A stretch of DNA of 16,884 nt from an uncultured Oscillibacter sp. (GTDB taxonomy: Bacteria > Bacillota > Clostridia > Oscillospirales > Oscillospiraceae). The translations under genes and the position numbers were made by a program. Every line of letters begins with the position of its first letter. Position 1 is the stretch's first letter. The notes beneath the pieces are model-generated. The model saw only the letters and a list, made by a program, of their open reading frames with translations, was not told where the DNA came from and did no database searches. Where the stretch lies: assembly GCA_910584075.1 (NCBI GenBank), contig CAJTZI010000044.1, forward strand, positions 1-16,884, given 5' to 3'. Shown piece by piece: positions 6,454 through 15,135 of the stretch.

Positions 6454-7098
6454 ATGAAAACCTCTGTCAGCCCCAAGAACAGGCTGAAACTGATTGAAAT
6501 TGCCCTGCTGATCGGTCTGGCGGTGTTCCTGGCCTCCGGGGGACTTGCCCTGCGGGCCCAGAGCCAGCTGGCGGAGCGGGTGGTGCGTCTCCATGTACTG
6601 GCCAACTCCGACGGCCAGGAGGACCAGGCCCTGAAGCTGCTGGTGCGGGACCGGGTGCTGGCCCGGGCCACGGAGCTCTTGACTCAGGCCAGGGACCGGA
6701 CGGAGGCGGAGGCCCTCCTCCGAGCGGAGCTGCCGGAGCTGGAGGCCCTGGCGGTCCGGGAGCTGCAGGCCAACGGCTGCGCCTATCCGGTGACGGCGGA
6801 GCTGGCTGACACGGAGTTTCCCACCCGGGAGTACGACAGCTTCACCCTGCCCGCCGGAGAGTACTTGGCCCTGCGGGTGGTGATCGGCGAGGGCGCGGGG
6901 CGGAACTGGTGGTGCGTGGTGTTCCCGCCACTTTGCACCGCCGCCTCCGCCGACGTCCCTGCCGCCGCCCTGGCGGCGGGTCTCACGGAGGATCAGGTGG
7001 GCCTGATCACAGAGGAGGACCGGGGCTACGTCCTCAAGTTCAAGGCCGTGGAGTGGTGGGAGGAGCTCCGGGTGCGGCTGGAGAGCGCCGCCAATTGA
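6454..7098 (+). CDS. spoIIR: Stage II sporulation protein R
   Basis: SpoIIR is made in the forespore under sigma-F, crosses the septum membrane and activates the SpoIIGA protease, which processes pro-sigma-E in the mother cell. The 214-residue protein has a short cytoplasmic N-terminus, a membrane/signal helix at about 12-34 (IEIALLIGLAVFLASGGLAL), then the family hallmark VVRLHVLANSDGQEDQALKL (43-62) and NWWCVVFPPLC (151-161). Length fits (B. subtilis about 224). ATG 6454 has AAAGGACGG upstream. The gene is direct evidence that the organism, or a recent ancestor, forms endospores. It is followed by a 14-bp hairpin. A clear sigma-F promoter was not found, although a structured leader is present. 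Confidence 0.96.
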   Translation: MKTSVSPKNRLKLIEIALLIGLAVFLASGGLALRAQSQLAERVVRLHVLANSDGQEDQALKLLVRDRVLARATELLTQARDRTEAEALLRAELPELEALAVRELQANGCAYPVTAELADTEFPTREYDSFTLPAGEYLALRVVIGEGAGRNWWCVVFPPLCTAASADVPAAALAAGLTEDQVGLITEEDRGYVLKFKAVEWWEELRVRLESAAN

Positions 7099-7119
7099 AA
7101 TGCCGACTACGCAGACGTT

Positions 7120-7151
7120 GAGACGCCGCCGGAGCTTTCCGGCGGCGTCTC
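7120..7151 (+). terminator. Hairpin at the end of the spoIIR transcript
   Basis: GAGACGCCGCCGGA (7120-7133) and TCCGGCGGCGTCTC (7138-7151) form a perfect 14-bp stem with a GCTT loop, 21 bp after the spoIIR stop. No T tract follows, so termination efficiency is uncertain. Confidence 0.65.
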
Positions 7152-7218
7152 CTGCGTGCTCCCGTTCCGGCACGGCGCCGCCCAATGGCAGGCTTTGAAA
7201 CGATTCAGGCGAATATCC

Positions 7219-7256
7219 GGACAGCCGGGGATTCCTCTATGGATCGCCGGCTGTCC
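7219..7256 (-). terminator. Hairpin downstream of the DUF1905 gene
   Basis: GGACAGCCGG (7219-7228) and CCGGCTGTCC (7247-7256) are perfect inverted repeats with an 18-nt loop, 9 bp past the stop of the leftward gene. There is no T tract on either strand. With the spoIIR hairpin it separates two converging genes. Confidence 0.5.
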
Positions 7257-7265
7257 TGCACACAA

Positions 7266-7523
7266 TCAGCGTTCTTTGATGGTAACTGTGATTTCATCTC
7301 CAAATGATTTGCCTGTTTTGCTCCGAATCGCTTTCGTCACGCCAATCACGTAATGGGGCGTGCCCATTTTGACCGCCTGCCCGTCATAGGGCTCACCATC
7401 AAAGGTGGCGTGCACCAATAGCCTGCCCTTTCCGTAAATCGCTTTCAGGTCATATGGTACTTCGACATAAGCTGCATCCATATCCTCATTTTGCAAAATG
7501 ACCGCTGTAAATTTCAGTTCCAT
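7266..7523 (-). CDS. DUF1905 domain protein
   Basis: The 85-residue protein matches the DUF1905 pattern: FTAVILQ at the start, AAYVEVPYDLKAIYGKGRL (18-36), the FDGEPYDGQAVKMG core (41-54), then GDEITVTIKER at the end. DUF1905 is a small beta-barrel-like domain found alone or fused to YdeI-type domains; its biochemical role is not known. The start at 7523 has AGAGGT shortly upstream, and a near-perfect sigma-A promoter lies 38 bp before it. It is transcribed against both flanking gene groups and its base composition is clearly less GC-rich than spoIIR and addB, so it may be a later arrival. No membrane segment or signal peptide is visible. Family confidence is good; function is unknown. Confidence 0.82.
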   Translation of the reverse strand: MELKFTAVILQNEDMDAAYVEVPYDLKAIYGKGRLLVHATFDGEPYDGQAVKMGTPHYVIGVTKAIRSKTGKSFGDEITVTIKER

Positions 7524-7560
7524 CGTTCATTGACCTCTAAAATCCCAGTTTTCCGCCTGG

Positions 7561-7589
7561 ATTATACCATAAGGGCCTTTCCGGTTCAA
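7561..7589 (-). promoter_or_regulatory. Sigma-A promoter of the DUF1905 gene
   Basis: On the minus strand TTGAAC (7589-7584) and TATAAT (7566-7561) are separated by 17 bp, with TGG just before the -10 giving an extended -10 element. This is the best housekeeping promoter in the window. Confidence 0.85.
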
Positions 7590-7655
7590 GGTCAGCCGGC
7601 AAAATCACCGGGCTCCACATCACTGTTTTGCGCAAGGCATCTCCTCTGAAAAGAT

Positions 7656-7684
7656 TTGCTCCAGTCCGCCGGATGTGTTATGAT
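7656..7684 (+). promoter_or_regulatory. Extended -10 promoter of addBA
   Basis: TTGCTC (7656-7661) and TATGAT (7679-7684) are 17 bp apart, and TGT at 7676-7678 supplies the extended -10 TGn. The -35 is weak (three of six). It sits 36 bp before the addB start. Confidence 0.65.
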
Positions 7685-7719
7685 GGAAAAAACAGTCGAA
7701 ACCAGGGAGGGCAGGCTTG

Positions 7720-10700
7720 ATGCTGTATATTCTCATCGGACGGGCCAAGACGGGAAAATCGGATATGGTTCTCCGCCGCATCCGGGAGCTGGGAGACGGC
7801 GGACGGCAGATTCTGCTGGTGCCGGAGCACGCCTCCCACCAGGCGGAGGTGGATTTGTGCAGAGCCTGCGGCCCCGCCGCCAGCCGCCACGCGGAGGTGC
7901 TGAGCTTCCGCCGGCTGTGCGAGCGGGTGCTGGCCATCACCGGCGGCGCGGCCCAGGTGACGCTAGACAGCGGCGGCAGGCTGTTGACGCTGCAAAAAGC
8001 CCTTTTGGAGGTGGCTCCTGAGCTGACGGTCTACCGCCGTCCCTCCCAGAAGTCCGCCTTTCTCCAGCAGCTTCTGGACCTCTTTGACGAGCTGCGGTGC
8101 TATGAGGTGACGCCGGAGGTTCTATATGAGCAGTCCCAGGAGACCGGCGGCGCCACCCGGGACAAGCTCCGGGACCTGAGCCTGCTGTACGGCGCCTATG
8201 AGGCCCGTCTCCGCCGCCCCGGCCTGGACGCCCGGGACCGGATGAGCAAGCTCTGTGACAATCTGGAGGACTCCGGCTACGCCGGGGGAAAGGATGTCTT
8301 CATCGACGGCTTCACCTATTTCAATGCCCAGGAGCGGCGGGTCTTGGAGGTGCTGCTGCGGCAGGCCCGGTCCGTCACCGTCACGCTGCTGGGGGAGCTG
8401 AACAGCCGGGAGGAGGTCTTCGAGCCCTCCCTCAAAACCCTGGAGCGGCTCCGCCGTCTGGCGGGACAAAACGGCTGCCCCGTGGAGGTCCGGGAGCTGA
8501 CGGCGGAGGACGGAACTGCCCTGGGCCACGTGGAGCGGTGCTTCTTCGGCGAGAACCGGGTCTTTTCAGGGGACTGCGGCGCGGTCCGTCTCCGGGAGGC
8601 GGACACGCTGTTCTCCGAGGTGGAGCAGACGGCGGCGGACATCCTGCGGCTGACGGCGGCGGGAAAGTGCCGCTTTCGGGACATCACCGTGGCGGCCCGG
8701 AACCTGGGGGACTACGCCGGGACCATCGAGACCGTGTTCGAGCGGTACGGCATCCCGGCCTATCTGAGCCGCCGCAGCGACATTTTGGAAAAGCCGGTGG
8801 TAAGCCTCCTCACCGGCGTACTGGCGGCCATCGGCGGCGGGTATGAGTACGACGATATGTTCCGCTGGCTCAAGACCGGCCTTGCGGGTCTCACACCGGA
8901 GGAGTGCGATCTGCTGGAGAACTATGTCCTCAAGTGGGAGGTCCACGGCGGGATGTGGCTGCGGGATGTGGACTGGGCGGAGAACCCGGACGGCTACGGC
9001 GCGCCCTGGAACAAGGTCCGGCAGGACTGGCTGGACCAGGTCAACAGCCTGCGCCGGCGGGTTCGCCGTCCCCTGTCCCGGCTGGCGGAGGGCCTGCGGG
9101 CCGGAGAGACGGCGGAGGAAAAGATCACCGCCCTCTACGGCTTTATGGAGGAGCTGTCGCTCCAGGATGCTCTGGAGTCCCAGATGCGTCTTCAGGCCGC
9201 CGCCGGACGTCTCCAGGACGCAGAGGAGACGGCCCAGCTGTGGGAGATCCTCTGCGGCGTGCTGGACCAGTTCGTGGAGATCCTGGGGCCGGAGCCCATG
9301 GGGCTGGACGAGTTCACCCGGCTGTTCCGCCAGGTGATGACCCAGTACAGCGTGGGCACCATCCCCGTGTCACTGGACCAGGTGTCCGTCAGTGAGATCA
9401 CCCGGAACGACCGCCACACGGCAGAGTATCTCTTCCTTCTGGGAGCTAACGACCACGTCCTGCCCTCCCCCGGCCAGGGAGGCGGCATCCTCAATGACGA
9501 CGACCGGGACGAGCTGGCCCAGCGGGGCATCGAGCTGGCCCCCGCCGGCATGGAGCGCATGGGCATCGAGCTCCAAAACCTCTACGCCGCCCTGGCCCAG
9601 CCCAGGTCGGGACTGGTGGTCAGCTACCCCGCGGCGGATGCCGCCGGAGGGGAGCTGCGCCCCGCCTTTGTGATCGGGCGGCTGCGGGCACTGTTTCCGG
9701 ACTTACGGGTGGAGCGGGAGAGCGGCGGCCGGGAGTACCGCCTGACGGCGGCTGTCCCGGCGCTGGAGGCCGCCGTCCCCGGCGGGGCGCTTTGGAATTA
9801 TTTCGCGGAGCGGCCCGCCTTTTCCGGACGGCTCTCTGCTATGGAGCGGGCGTCACAGCTGCGCCGGGGGAGCCTGTCCCCCGGCGCGGTGCGGGCCCTG
9901 TACGGCGAACGGGCCGCCATGTCCGCCTCCCGGCTGGAGCGGATGCGCTCCTGCCACTTCGCCTACTTCATGGAGTACGGTCTACGGGCAAAGCCCCGGA
10001 CCCCCGCCGCCTTTGACGCGCCCCAGATCGGCACCTTTCTTCACTACCTGCTGGAAAACGTCACCCGGGATGTGCTGGTCCGGGGGGGCTTCGCCCAGGT
10101 GGAGCGTGAGGAGCTCCAGGCCCTGGTCCGGAGGTACATGGAGGAATACGCCGCCCGGGAGCTGCCGGACCTGGACGGAAAGAGCGCCCGGTTCCGGTAT
10201 CTCTTCGCCCGGCTGCGGAACACCGCCTACGCCGTAGTGGAACAGGTGGCGGAGGAACTGCAGCACTCGGACTTCATCCCCCTGGAGTTTGAGCTGTCCT
10301 TCGGAGACGGCGGGGACCTGCCCGCCGTGGTGATCTCCGAGCCAGACGGCGAGCTGCGGGTGGGCGGCAAGGTGGACCGGGTGGACGGCTGGGTGAAGGA
10401 CGGCAAGCTCTACCTTCGTGTGGTGGACTACAAGTCCGGCCGGAAGGCCTTCGACCTCTCCGCGGTGCGGATGGGACTGGACATCCAGATGCTGCTGTAC
10501 CTCTTCACCCTGCAAAAAGAGGGAAGCAGCCATTTTGGCCGGGAGATCGAGCCAGCGGGCGTGCTGTACCTCCCCGCCAGAGACGAGATCCTCTCCATGG
10601 AGCGGAATGTGGCTCCGGAGAAGCTGAAAAGCGAGCGGGAGAAGCAGCTGCGCCGCTCAGGGCTCTTGCTGGCGGAGCCAGCGGTGCTCCAGGCCATGGA

Positions 10701-11022
10701 GCACGACGCCCTCCGGGAGCCCCGGTACCTGCCCCTGCGGGTGAACCGGAGCGGAGAACTCTCCGGCAGCATCGCCTCGGCGGCACAGCTGGGCAGACTG
10801 GGACAATATGTGGAGCGCCAGCTGCGCCAGATCTCCCAGGAGCTGCGCCAGGGCAATATCGACGCCGACCCCTGGTGCCGCGGGGAGGACGACAGCTGCT
10901 GCAAATACTGCCAATGGGCCAGCGCCTGCCACTTCCAGGATGGGCGGGACGGCGACCACCTGCGCTACATCCTGCCGGTGAAGGCAGAGGATTTCTGGCA
11001 AGAGATCGGAGAGGAGGAGTGA
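7720..11022 (+). CDS. addB: AddAB helicase-nuclease, subunit AddB
   Basis: AddB pairs with AddA to resect double-strand breaks and load RecA at Chi sites; AddB supplies one nuclease domain and the Chi-recognition scaffold. The 1100-residue protein opens with MLYILIGRAKTGKS, a P-loop at 7-14 of the AddB type, followed by an inactivated helicase-like region. The C-terminal RecB-like nuclease carries VVDYKSGRKAF (D903, K905). Cysteines for the 4Fe-4S staple are present: C745 (RMRSCHFAYF) and C1061, C1064, C1070 (C-x2-C-x5-C), the same spacing as B. subtilis C1121/C1124/C1130. ATG 7720 is chosen over the adjacent TTG because AGGGAGG at 7704-7710 is well placed. Its stop is 1 bp from the addA start, implying coupled translation in equal amounts. 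All key residues appear intact. Confidence 0.97.
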   Translation: MLYILIGRAKTGKSDMVLRRIRELGDGGRQILLVPEHASHQAEVDLCRACGPAASRHAEVLSFRRLCERVLAITGGAAQVTLDSGGRLLTLQKALLEVAPELTVYRRPSQKSAFLQQLLDLFDELRCYEVTPEVLYEQSQETGGATRDKLRDLSLLYGAYEARLRRPGLDARDRMSKLCDNLEDSGYAGGKDVFIDGFTYFNAQERRVLEVLLRQARSVTVTLLGELNSREEVFEPSLKTLERLRRLAGQNGCPVEVRELTAEDGTALGHVERCFFGENRVFSGDCGAVRLREADTLFSEVEQTAADILRLTAAGKCRFRDITVAARNLGDYAGTIETVFERYGIPAYLSRRSDILEKPVVSLLTGVLAAIGGGYEYDDMFRWLKTGLAGLTPEECDLLENYVLKWEVHGGMWLRDVDWAENPDGYGAPWNKVRQDWLDQVNSLRRRVRRPLSRLAEGLRAGETAEEKITALYGFMEELSLQDALESQMRLQAAAGRLQDAEETAQLWEILCGVLDQFVEILGPEPMGLDEFTRLFRQVMTQYSVGTIPVSLDQVSVSEITRNDRHTAEYLFLLGANDHVLPSPGQGGGILNDDDRDELAQRGIELAPAGMERMGIELQNLYAALAQPRSGLVVSYPAADAAGGELRPAFVIGRLRALFPDLRVERESGGREYRLTAAVPALEAAVPGGALWNYFAERPAFSGRLSAMERASQLRRGSLSPGAVRALYGERAAMSASRLERMRSCHFAYFMEYGLRAKPRTPAAFDAPQIGTFLHYLLENVTRDVLVRGGFAQVEREELQALVRRYMEEYAARELPDLDGKSARFRYLFARLRNTAYAVVEQVAEELQHSDFIPLEFELSFGDGGDLPAVVISEPDGELRVGGKVDRVDGWVKDGKLYLRVVDYKSGRKAFDLSAVRMGLDIQMLLYLFTLQKEGSSHFGREIEPAGVLYLPARDEILSMERNVAPEKLKSEREKQLRRSGLLLAEPAVLQAMEHDALREPRYLPLRVNRSGELSGSIASAAQLGRLGQYVERQLRQISQELRQGNIDADPWCRGEDDSCCKYCQWASACHFQDGRDGDHLRYILPVKAEDFWQEIGEEE

Positions 11023-11023
11023 C

Positions 11024-14000
11024 ATGGGCGAGCTGAAACTGACGCCCCAGCAGCGGGCCGTGGTGGAGAACCGGGGCGGGAGCCTGCTGGTGTCCGCCGC
11101 CGCCGGCTCCGGCAAGACCAAGGTTCTGGTGGAGCGGCTGTTCCGCTATGTGACAGAGGAGCACTGCAATGTGGATGACTTCCTCATCATCACCTACACC
11201 AAGGCCGCGGCGGCGGAGCTGCGGAGCAAGATCGCCGCGGAGCTGACGAAGCGTCTGGCGGAGGACCCCGGGGACAGGCATCTGAAGCGCCAGCTTCTGC
11301 GGGTGTATCAGGCGGATATCAAGACCGTGGACGCCTTCTGCACGGCACTGCTGCGGGAGAATACCCACCTCCTGGCCCGGGAGGGAGACCGCCACGCCCT
11401 GACGCCGGACTTCCGGGTGCTGGACGAGAGCGACGCCGTCCTTCTCCGCCGGCGGGTGCTGGACCGGGCGCTGGAGTGGTTTTACGACGGACTGACCCCC
11501 GGCGGGGAGCTCTTGGCGGACACCCTGGGGGCGGGACGGGACGACTCCCGTCTGACCCAGCTGGTACTGGAGGTCTACGGCAAGCTCCAAAGCCACGCCT
11601 ATCCTGAGCGGTGGCTGACCCAGAGCCGGGAGGCCTGGTCCCGCCTGAACGGCGGCTTTGATGAGACCCTCTACGCCGGGGAGCTGCTGGCATTCGTCCG
11701 GCGCAAGGCTCTCCACTGGGCGGAGCTGCTGCGGCGCTCCGCGGCGCGGGTCGAGGGGGACCGGCCCCTCTTTGCGGGCTACGGTGAGAAGTTCCTCGCC
11801 GCCGCCTGGGGCTTCCAAACCCTGGGGGAGGCGGAAAACTGGGAGGCAGGCCGCCGGGCGTCCCTGGAAATCAGCTTTCCCCGGCTGACCACGCCCAAGG
11901 GCCGCAAGGATGACCCGGAGGTAACCGCCTTAAAGCAGGTCTGGGACGGCTGCAAGGCAGAGACGAAAAAACTGCTGGCCCTGCTGGATGTCAGCGGAGA
12001 GGAGGCCATGGAGGACCTGCGCGCCACAGCCCCGGCCATGGAGGCCCTTTTGGCGCTGACGGCGGACTTCGGCGAGGCGTACCGGGTGGAAAAGCTGCGG
12101 CTGAACGCCGCGGACTTCTCCGACCAGGAGCACCTGGCCCTGGCGCTGCTGGTGTGCCCGGAGGGCGGAGTCACAGACCTGGGGGAGCAGATTGCGGGGC
12201 GGTACCGGGAGATTCTGGTGGACGAGTACCAGGACACCAACGAGGTGCAAAACGCCATCTTCCGGGCCGTCTCCAGGGACGGGCAGAACCTCTTCACCGT
12301 GGGGGATGTGAAACAGAGCATCTACCGTTTCCGGCTGGCGGATCCCACCATCTTCCTGGAGAAATACGACCGCTTTAAGCCCTGGGAGGCGGCGGCGGAG
12401 GGAGAGGAGCGGAAAATCCTCCTGTCCAAGAACTTTCGCTCCCGGCGGGAAATCCTGGACGCCGCCAACTTCATCTTTGCCAACATTCTCTCCCCGGAGA
12501 TGGGGGAGATGGCCTACGGAGAGGACGAGGCCCTTCACTTCGGCGCGGCCTATTACCCGGAGCGGGGGGACTGCTCCACGGAGTTTCACCTGATCTCCGC
12601 CCATCAGCGGACCGCGGGCAGCGACCGCCCCGTGAAAAAGCTGACGGCGGAGGCCCGGTTCATCGCCCGGCGCATCCGTGACCTGCTGGACGAGGGATAC
12701 CCGGTAACCGAGGGGGACGGGACCCTCCGTCCCTGCCGGCCGGAGGACATCGTAATCCTCATGCGCTCCCCGGGCAGCCGTCTGGCCTCCTTTGCCCAGG
12801 CCCTGGCGGAGCGGGACGTGCCCTGCTCCTTTGACGAGAGCCGGGACTTTTTTGAGGCCATGGAGGTTTCCGTCATGGCGGCCCTTCTGTCTCTGGTGGA
12901 CAACCCCCGGCAGGACGTACCGCTGATCGCCGTGCTGCGCTCTCCCCTCTTCGGCTTCACGGCGGACCGGCTGTCGGAAATCCGGGGAGCCAGCCGGGAG
13001 GGGGACTTTTACGACGCAGTGAAGGCCGCCGGCGGAGAGGACTGCACCGCTTTTCTGGAGACCCTGGGGAAACTGCGGCAGGCGGCCCGGGATATGGATG
13101 TCCACCGGCTGGTGTGGCACATCTACAACACGCTGAACGTCCTGGGCGTCTTCGGCGCCATGGACCGGGGCGGGGAGCGGCGGGAGAATCTCATCGCCCT
13201 GAGCCGTCAGGCGGAGCGGTTTGAGAGCGGCGGCTACCGGGGACTTTTCGCCTTTGTCACCCACCTGCGGCGGCTGCTGGAGGCGGGCGAGGCCCCTGCC
13301 GCCTCCTTCGCAGCGGCGGTGAACGGCGTGCGGATTATGAGCATCCACAAGTCCAAGGGCCTGGAATTTCCCATCGTCATCCTGGCGGATCTGGACCACG
13401 CCTTCTCCCGGCAGGACTTTGACACACCGGTACTGGTCCACCCGGAGATGGGCCTGGGACCCCGGCGGGTGGACCTGGAGCGGAAGCTCCAGTACCCCAC
13501 CCTGGCCCGGCGGGCGGTGGAGGAGAAGCTGCGGCGGGAGAATCTGGCGGAGGAGCAGCGGATTCTCTACGTGGCCATGACCCGGCCAAAGGAGAAGCTG
13601 ATTCTGGTGGACGCCATGTACCACGCCGCGGGGCGGCTCCAGAAACTCTGTGCCATGGCCGCATGTCCGGTCCTGCCGGAGACGGCGGCATCGGCGAAAG
13701 CCTTTGGGGACTGGATTCTTCTGCCCCTGCTGTGCCGCCCTGAGGCGGCGCCCCTGCGGGATTTTGCCGGGGCGGAGGCGGCGGAACGCTATGGGGGGGA
13801 TGACGCCCCCTGGCAGGTGTTTGTCCACGACAGCGAGGACTTCCGCCCCGCCGCCGGCGCGGTGTTCCGGGAGGAGGCGCGGAAGCAAGCCGGGAACTTT
13901 GATCCCGGCCTGCTGGAATTTACATACCCCTATGAACGGGAGACCTGCCTCCCCGCCAAGATCACCGCCACGCAGCTCAAGGGCCGGGCGCTGGACGAGG

Positions 14001-14581
14001 AGATCGCGGAGCGCGCCGCCCACACGCCGTATCTCCGCCCGCTGTCCCAGCCGAAATTCCGGCGGGAGAGCCGCGGCCTGACCCCGGTAGAGCGCGGCAC
14101 CGCCATCCACTTGGTGCTCCAGTATCTGGACTTTGGGAACATGGACGCGGCCGCCCAGGTTTCCTCCATGGCGGAGCGGGCACTGCTGACGCCGGAGCAG
14201 GCCGCGGCGGTGGACGTCCCGGCCCTGGAGCGGTTCCTGACCTCCCCCCTGGCGGAGGAGATCCGGGGCGGGAGGAATGTCCTGCGGGAATACCGCTTCA
14301 CTCTGCTGATGGAGGCCCGGGCCTATGATCCCCGGGCTGCGGCGGAGGACGCCATGCTCCTCCAGGGCGTGGTGGACTGCTGCTTTGAGACGGAGTCGGG
14401 GCTGACGGTAGTGGACTTCAAGACCGACCGTGTGGAGACGGCGGCGGAGGTCCGAAAACGGGCGGAATCCTACCGCCCTCAGCTGGAGGCGTACAGTCAG
14501 GCTCTGGAACAGGTGCTGGAGAGGCCCGTGGTCCGGCGGGTACTGTACTTTCTGCACTCAGGAAGAGCCGTGGAGATTTGA
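11024..14581 (+). CDS. addA: AddAB helicase-nuclease, subunit AddA
   Basis: AddA is the UvrD/RecB-type motor of the AddAB complex: a 3'-5' DNA helicase with a C-terminal nuclease. The 1185-residue protein shows motif I AAAGSGKT (25-32), motif Ia ITYTKAAAAELRSKI, Walker B DEYQD (400-404), motif III-like FTVGDVKQSIYRFR, motif IV NFRSRREIL, motif V IMSIHKSKGLEFPIVIL and motif VI YVAMTRPKEKL. The nuclease motif is VVDFKTDRVET (D1131, K1133). Length matches the family (about 1230). GGAGGAG in the end of addB serves as ribosome binding site. A strong terminator lies 20 bp downstream, so addBA is a two-gene unit. The assignment is secure and no lesion is visible. Confidence 0.97.
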   Translation: MGELKLTPQQRAVVENRGGSLLVSAAAGSGKTKVLVERLFRYVTEEHCNVDDFLIITYTKAAAAELRSKIAAELTKRLAEDPGDRHLKRQLLRVYQADIKTVDAFCTALLRENTHLLAREGDRHALTPDFRVLDESDAVLLRRRVLDRALEWFYDGLTPGGELLADTLGAGRDDSRLTQLVLEVYGKLQSHAYPERWLTQSREAWSRLNGGFDETLYAGELLAFVRRKALHWAELLRRSAARVEGDRPLFAGYGEKFLAAAWGFQTLGEAENWEAGRRASLEISFPRLTTPKGRKDDPEVTALKQVWDGCKAETKKLLALLDVSGEEAMEDLRATAPAMEALLALTADFGEAYRVEKLRLNAADFSDQEHLALALLVCPEGGVTDLGEQIAGRYREILVDEYQDTNEVQNAIFRAVSRDGQNLFTVGDVKQSIYRFRLADPTIFLEKYDRFKPWEAAAEGEERKILLSKNFRSRREILDAANFIFANILSPEMGEMAYGEDEALHFGAAYYPERGDCSTEFHLISAHQRTAGSDRPVKKLTAEARFIARRIRDLLDEGYPVTEGDGTLRPCRPEDIVILMRSPGSRLASFAQALAERDVPCSFDESRDFFEAMEVSVMAALLSLVDNPRQDVPLIAVLRSPLFGFTADRLSEIRGASREGDFYDAVKAAGGEDCTAFLETLGKLRQAARDMDVHRLVWHIYNTLNVLGVFGAMDRGGERRENLIALSRQAERFESGGYRGLFAFVTHLRRLLEAGEAPAASFAAAVNGVRIMSIHKSKGLEFPIVILADLDHAFSRQDFDTPVLVHPEMGLGPRRVDLERKLQYPTLARRAVEEKLRRENLAEEQRILYVAMTRPKEKLILVDAMYHAAGRLQKLCAMAACPVLPETAASAKAFGDWILLPLLCRPEAAPLRDFAGAEAAERYGGDDAPWQVFVHDSEDFRPAAGAVFREEARKQAGNFDPGLLEFTYPYERETCLPAKITATQLKGRALDEEIAERAAHTPYLRPLSQPKFRRESRGLTPVERGTAIHLVLQYLDFGNMDAAAQVSSMAERALLTPEQAAAVDVPALERFLTSPLAEEIRGGRNVLREYRFTLLMEARAYDPRAAAEDAMLLQGVVDCCFETESGLTVVDFKTDRVETAAEVRKRAESYRPQLEAYSQALEQVLERPVVRRVLYFLHSGRAVEI

Positions 14582-14598
14582 ACCCCTCCCCCGCAGCC

Positions 14599-14639
14599 AA
14601 AAACCGCCTCGAAACCCGACCGGGTTCGAGGCGGTTTTT
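14599..14639 (+). terminator. Rho-independent terminator of addBA
   Basis: AAAAACCGCCTCGAA(A)CCC pairs with GGGTTCGAGGCGGTTTTT, one bulged A, with a GACC loop and an uninterrupted run of five T. The A tract on the 5' side makes it potentially bidirectional. Confidence 0.92.
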
Positions 14640-14942
14640 CTATACAGCAAAGTGGTGATAGCGTGGTGCAGTCACGTGCGGAATGCCTCAGACGCCGTTT
14701 CTTCCATACTCACCCCTTGTTCCTTCGTTTAGAGTGGCCTCCGTTGTGTTTTCAGATAGTGCCTCCGCCGCTGACCCCAGATACCAACAGGAGCGGTTTC
14801 AGGCAGGGCCAAGTTGGGCAGAAGATAATCACCTTCTCAACGATAGATGCCACCCATTTTCTCAAATAATGATTTCATTGCAGATTCTTATGTTTTCCAG
14901 ATTTTCTGCAATACACCGTATCGACTGTCATTACTAGATTTT
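14640..14942. other. Intergenic stretch without recognisable gene
   Basis: This AT-richer stretch has several short open frames on both strands, none with a ribosome binding site, family motif or GC-biased third positions. A segment near 14655-14715 is faintly reminiscent of a decayed tRNA but no cloverleaf can be folded. I see nothing else in it. Confidence 0.5.
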
Positions 14943-14971
14943 TTGAAACCATCGTCACAGAACCTCATTAT
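14943..14971 (+). promoter_or_regulatory. Candidate sigma-A promoter for a structured RNA
   Basis: TTGAAA (14943-14948, five of six) and CATTAT (14966-14971, four of six) are 17 bp apart. A start about 7 bp further would fall at the base of the long hairpin that follows. The match is by eye. Confidence 0.45.
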
Positions 14972-14977
14972 GGCACA

Positions 14978-15134
14978 TGCCGCTGTTTGCCGAAAGGCTG
15001 CCGTACAGAGGGAGCAGGCCGGTGGCCATGCGGGGGAGCACGAGGGGGCAGCGCCGGCCTCGTACTGGATCAAATGTCTGCAAACGGCTGCGGAGCAGGC
15101 GCTTGCGGAGCGTGCCAAAGGCACGCTCCGTTTT
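14978..15134 (+). ncRNA. Candidate structured small RNA, 6S-like shape
   Basis: A promoter-like sequence, an elongated fold and a terminator line up over about 157 nt with no protein gene. The closing stem pairs 14982-14990 (GCTGTTTGC) with 15080-15088 (GCAAACGGC, one G-T pair) and extends outward past one mismatch to about 14978/15092. A large asymmetric unpaired region follows (14991-15015 and 15061-15079). The terminal stem pairs 15016-15024 (AGGCCGGTG) with 15052-15060 (CGCCGGCCT), extended by GCC/GGC. Closing stem, central bubble and terminal stem are the plan of 6S RNA, which mimics an open promoter to sequester RNA polymerase. I cannot confirm conserved 6S bases, so both the RNA and the 6S identity are inference; a chance fold in GC-rich DNA is possible. 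Confidence 0.35.
15106..15134 (+). terminator. Rho-independent terminator in the plus direction
   Basis: CGGAGCGTGCC (15106-15116) and GGCACGCTCCG (15120-15130) form a perfect 11-bp stem with an AAA loop, followed by TTTT. No protein gene on the plus strand ends here, which implies a non-coding transcript. On the minus strand the same hairpin lies just after the stop of the HMA-like gene but without a T tract. A copy of its left arm start, GCGGAGC, is repeated at 15090-15096. Confidence 0.75.
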
Positions 15135-15135
15135 C

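Noticed and set aside
4086..6671. Very long open frame on the minus strand (861 codons)
   Set aside because: It is antisense to the DUF1015 gene and ispE, both with clear family motifs; the peptide is low-complexity and matches nothing. GC-rich third positions keep antisense frames open.
7717..11022. Chi-like AGCGG pentamers within and around addBA
   Set aside because: B. subtilis Chi is AGCGG, but a 5-mer is too frequent in GC-rich DNA to call by eye; a genome-wide strand-bias count would be needed.
11930..14557. Another long minus-strand frame (875 codons)
   Set aside because: It is the antisense shadow of addA, whose helicase and nuclease motifs are intact on the plus strand.
14655..14715. 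Segment faintly like a decayed tRNA
   Set aside because: No T-loop GGTTCRA, no acceptor stem and no anticodon stem could be drawn; the resemblance is only in general character.
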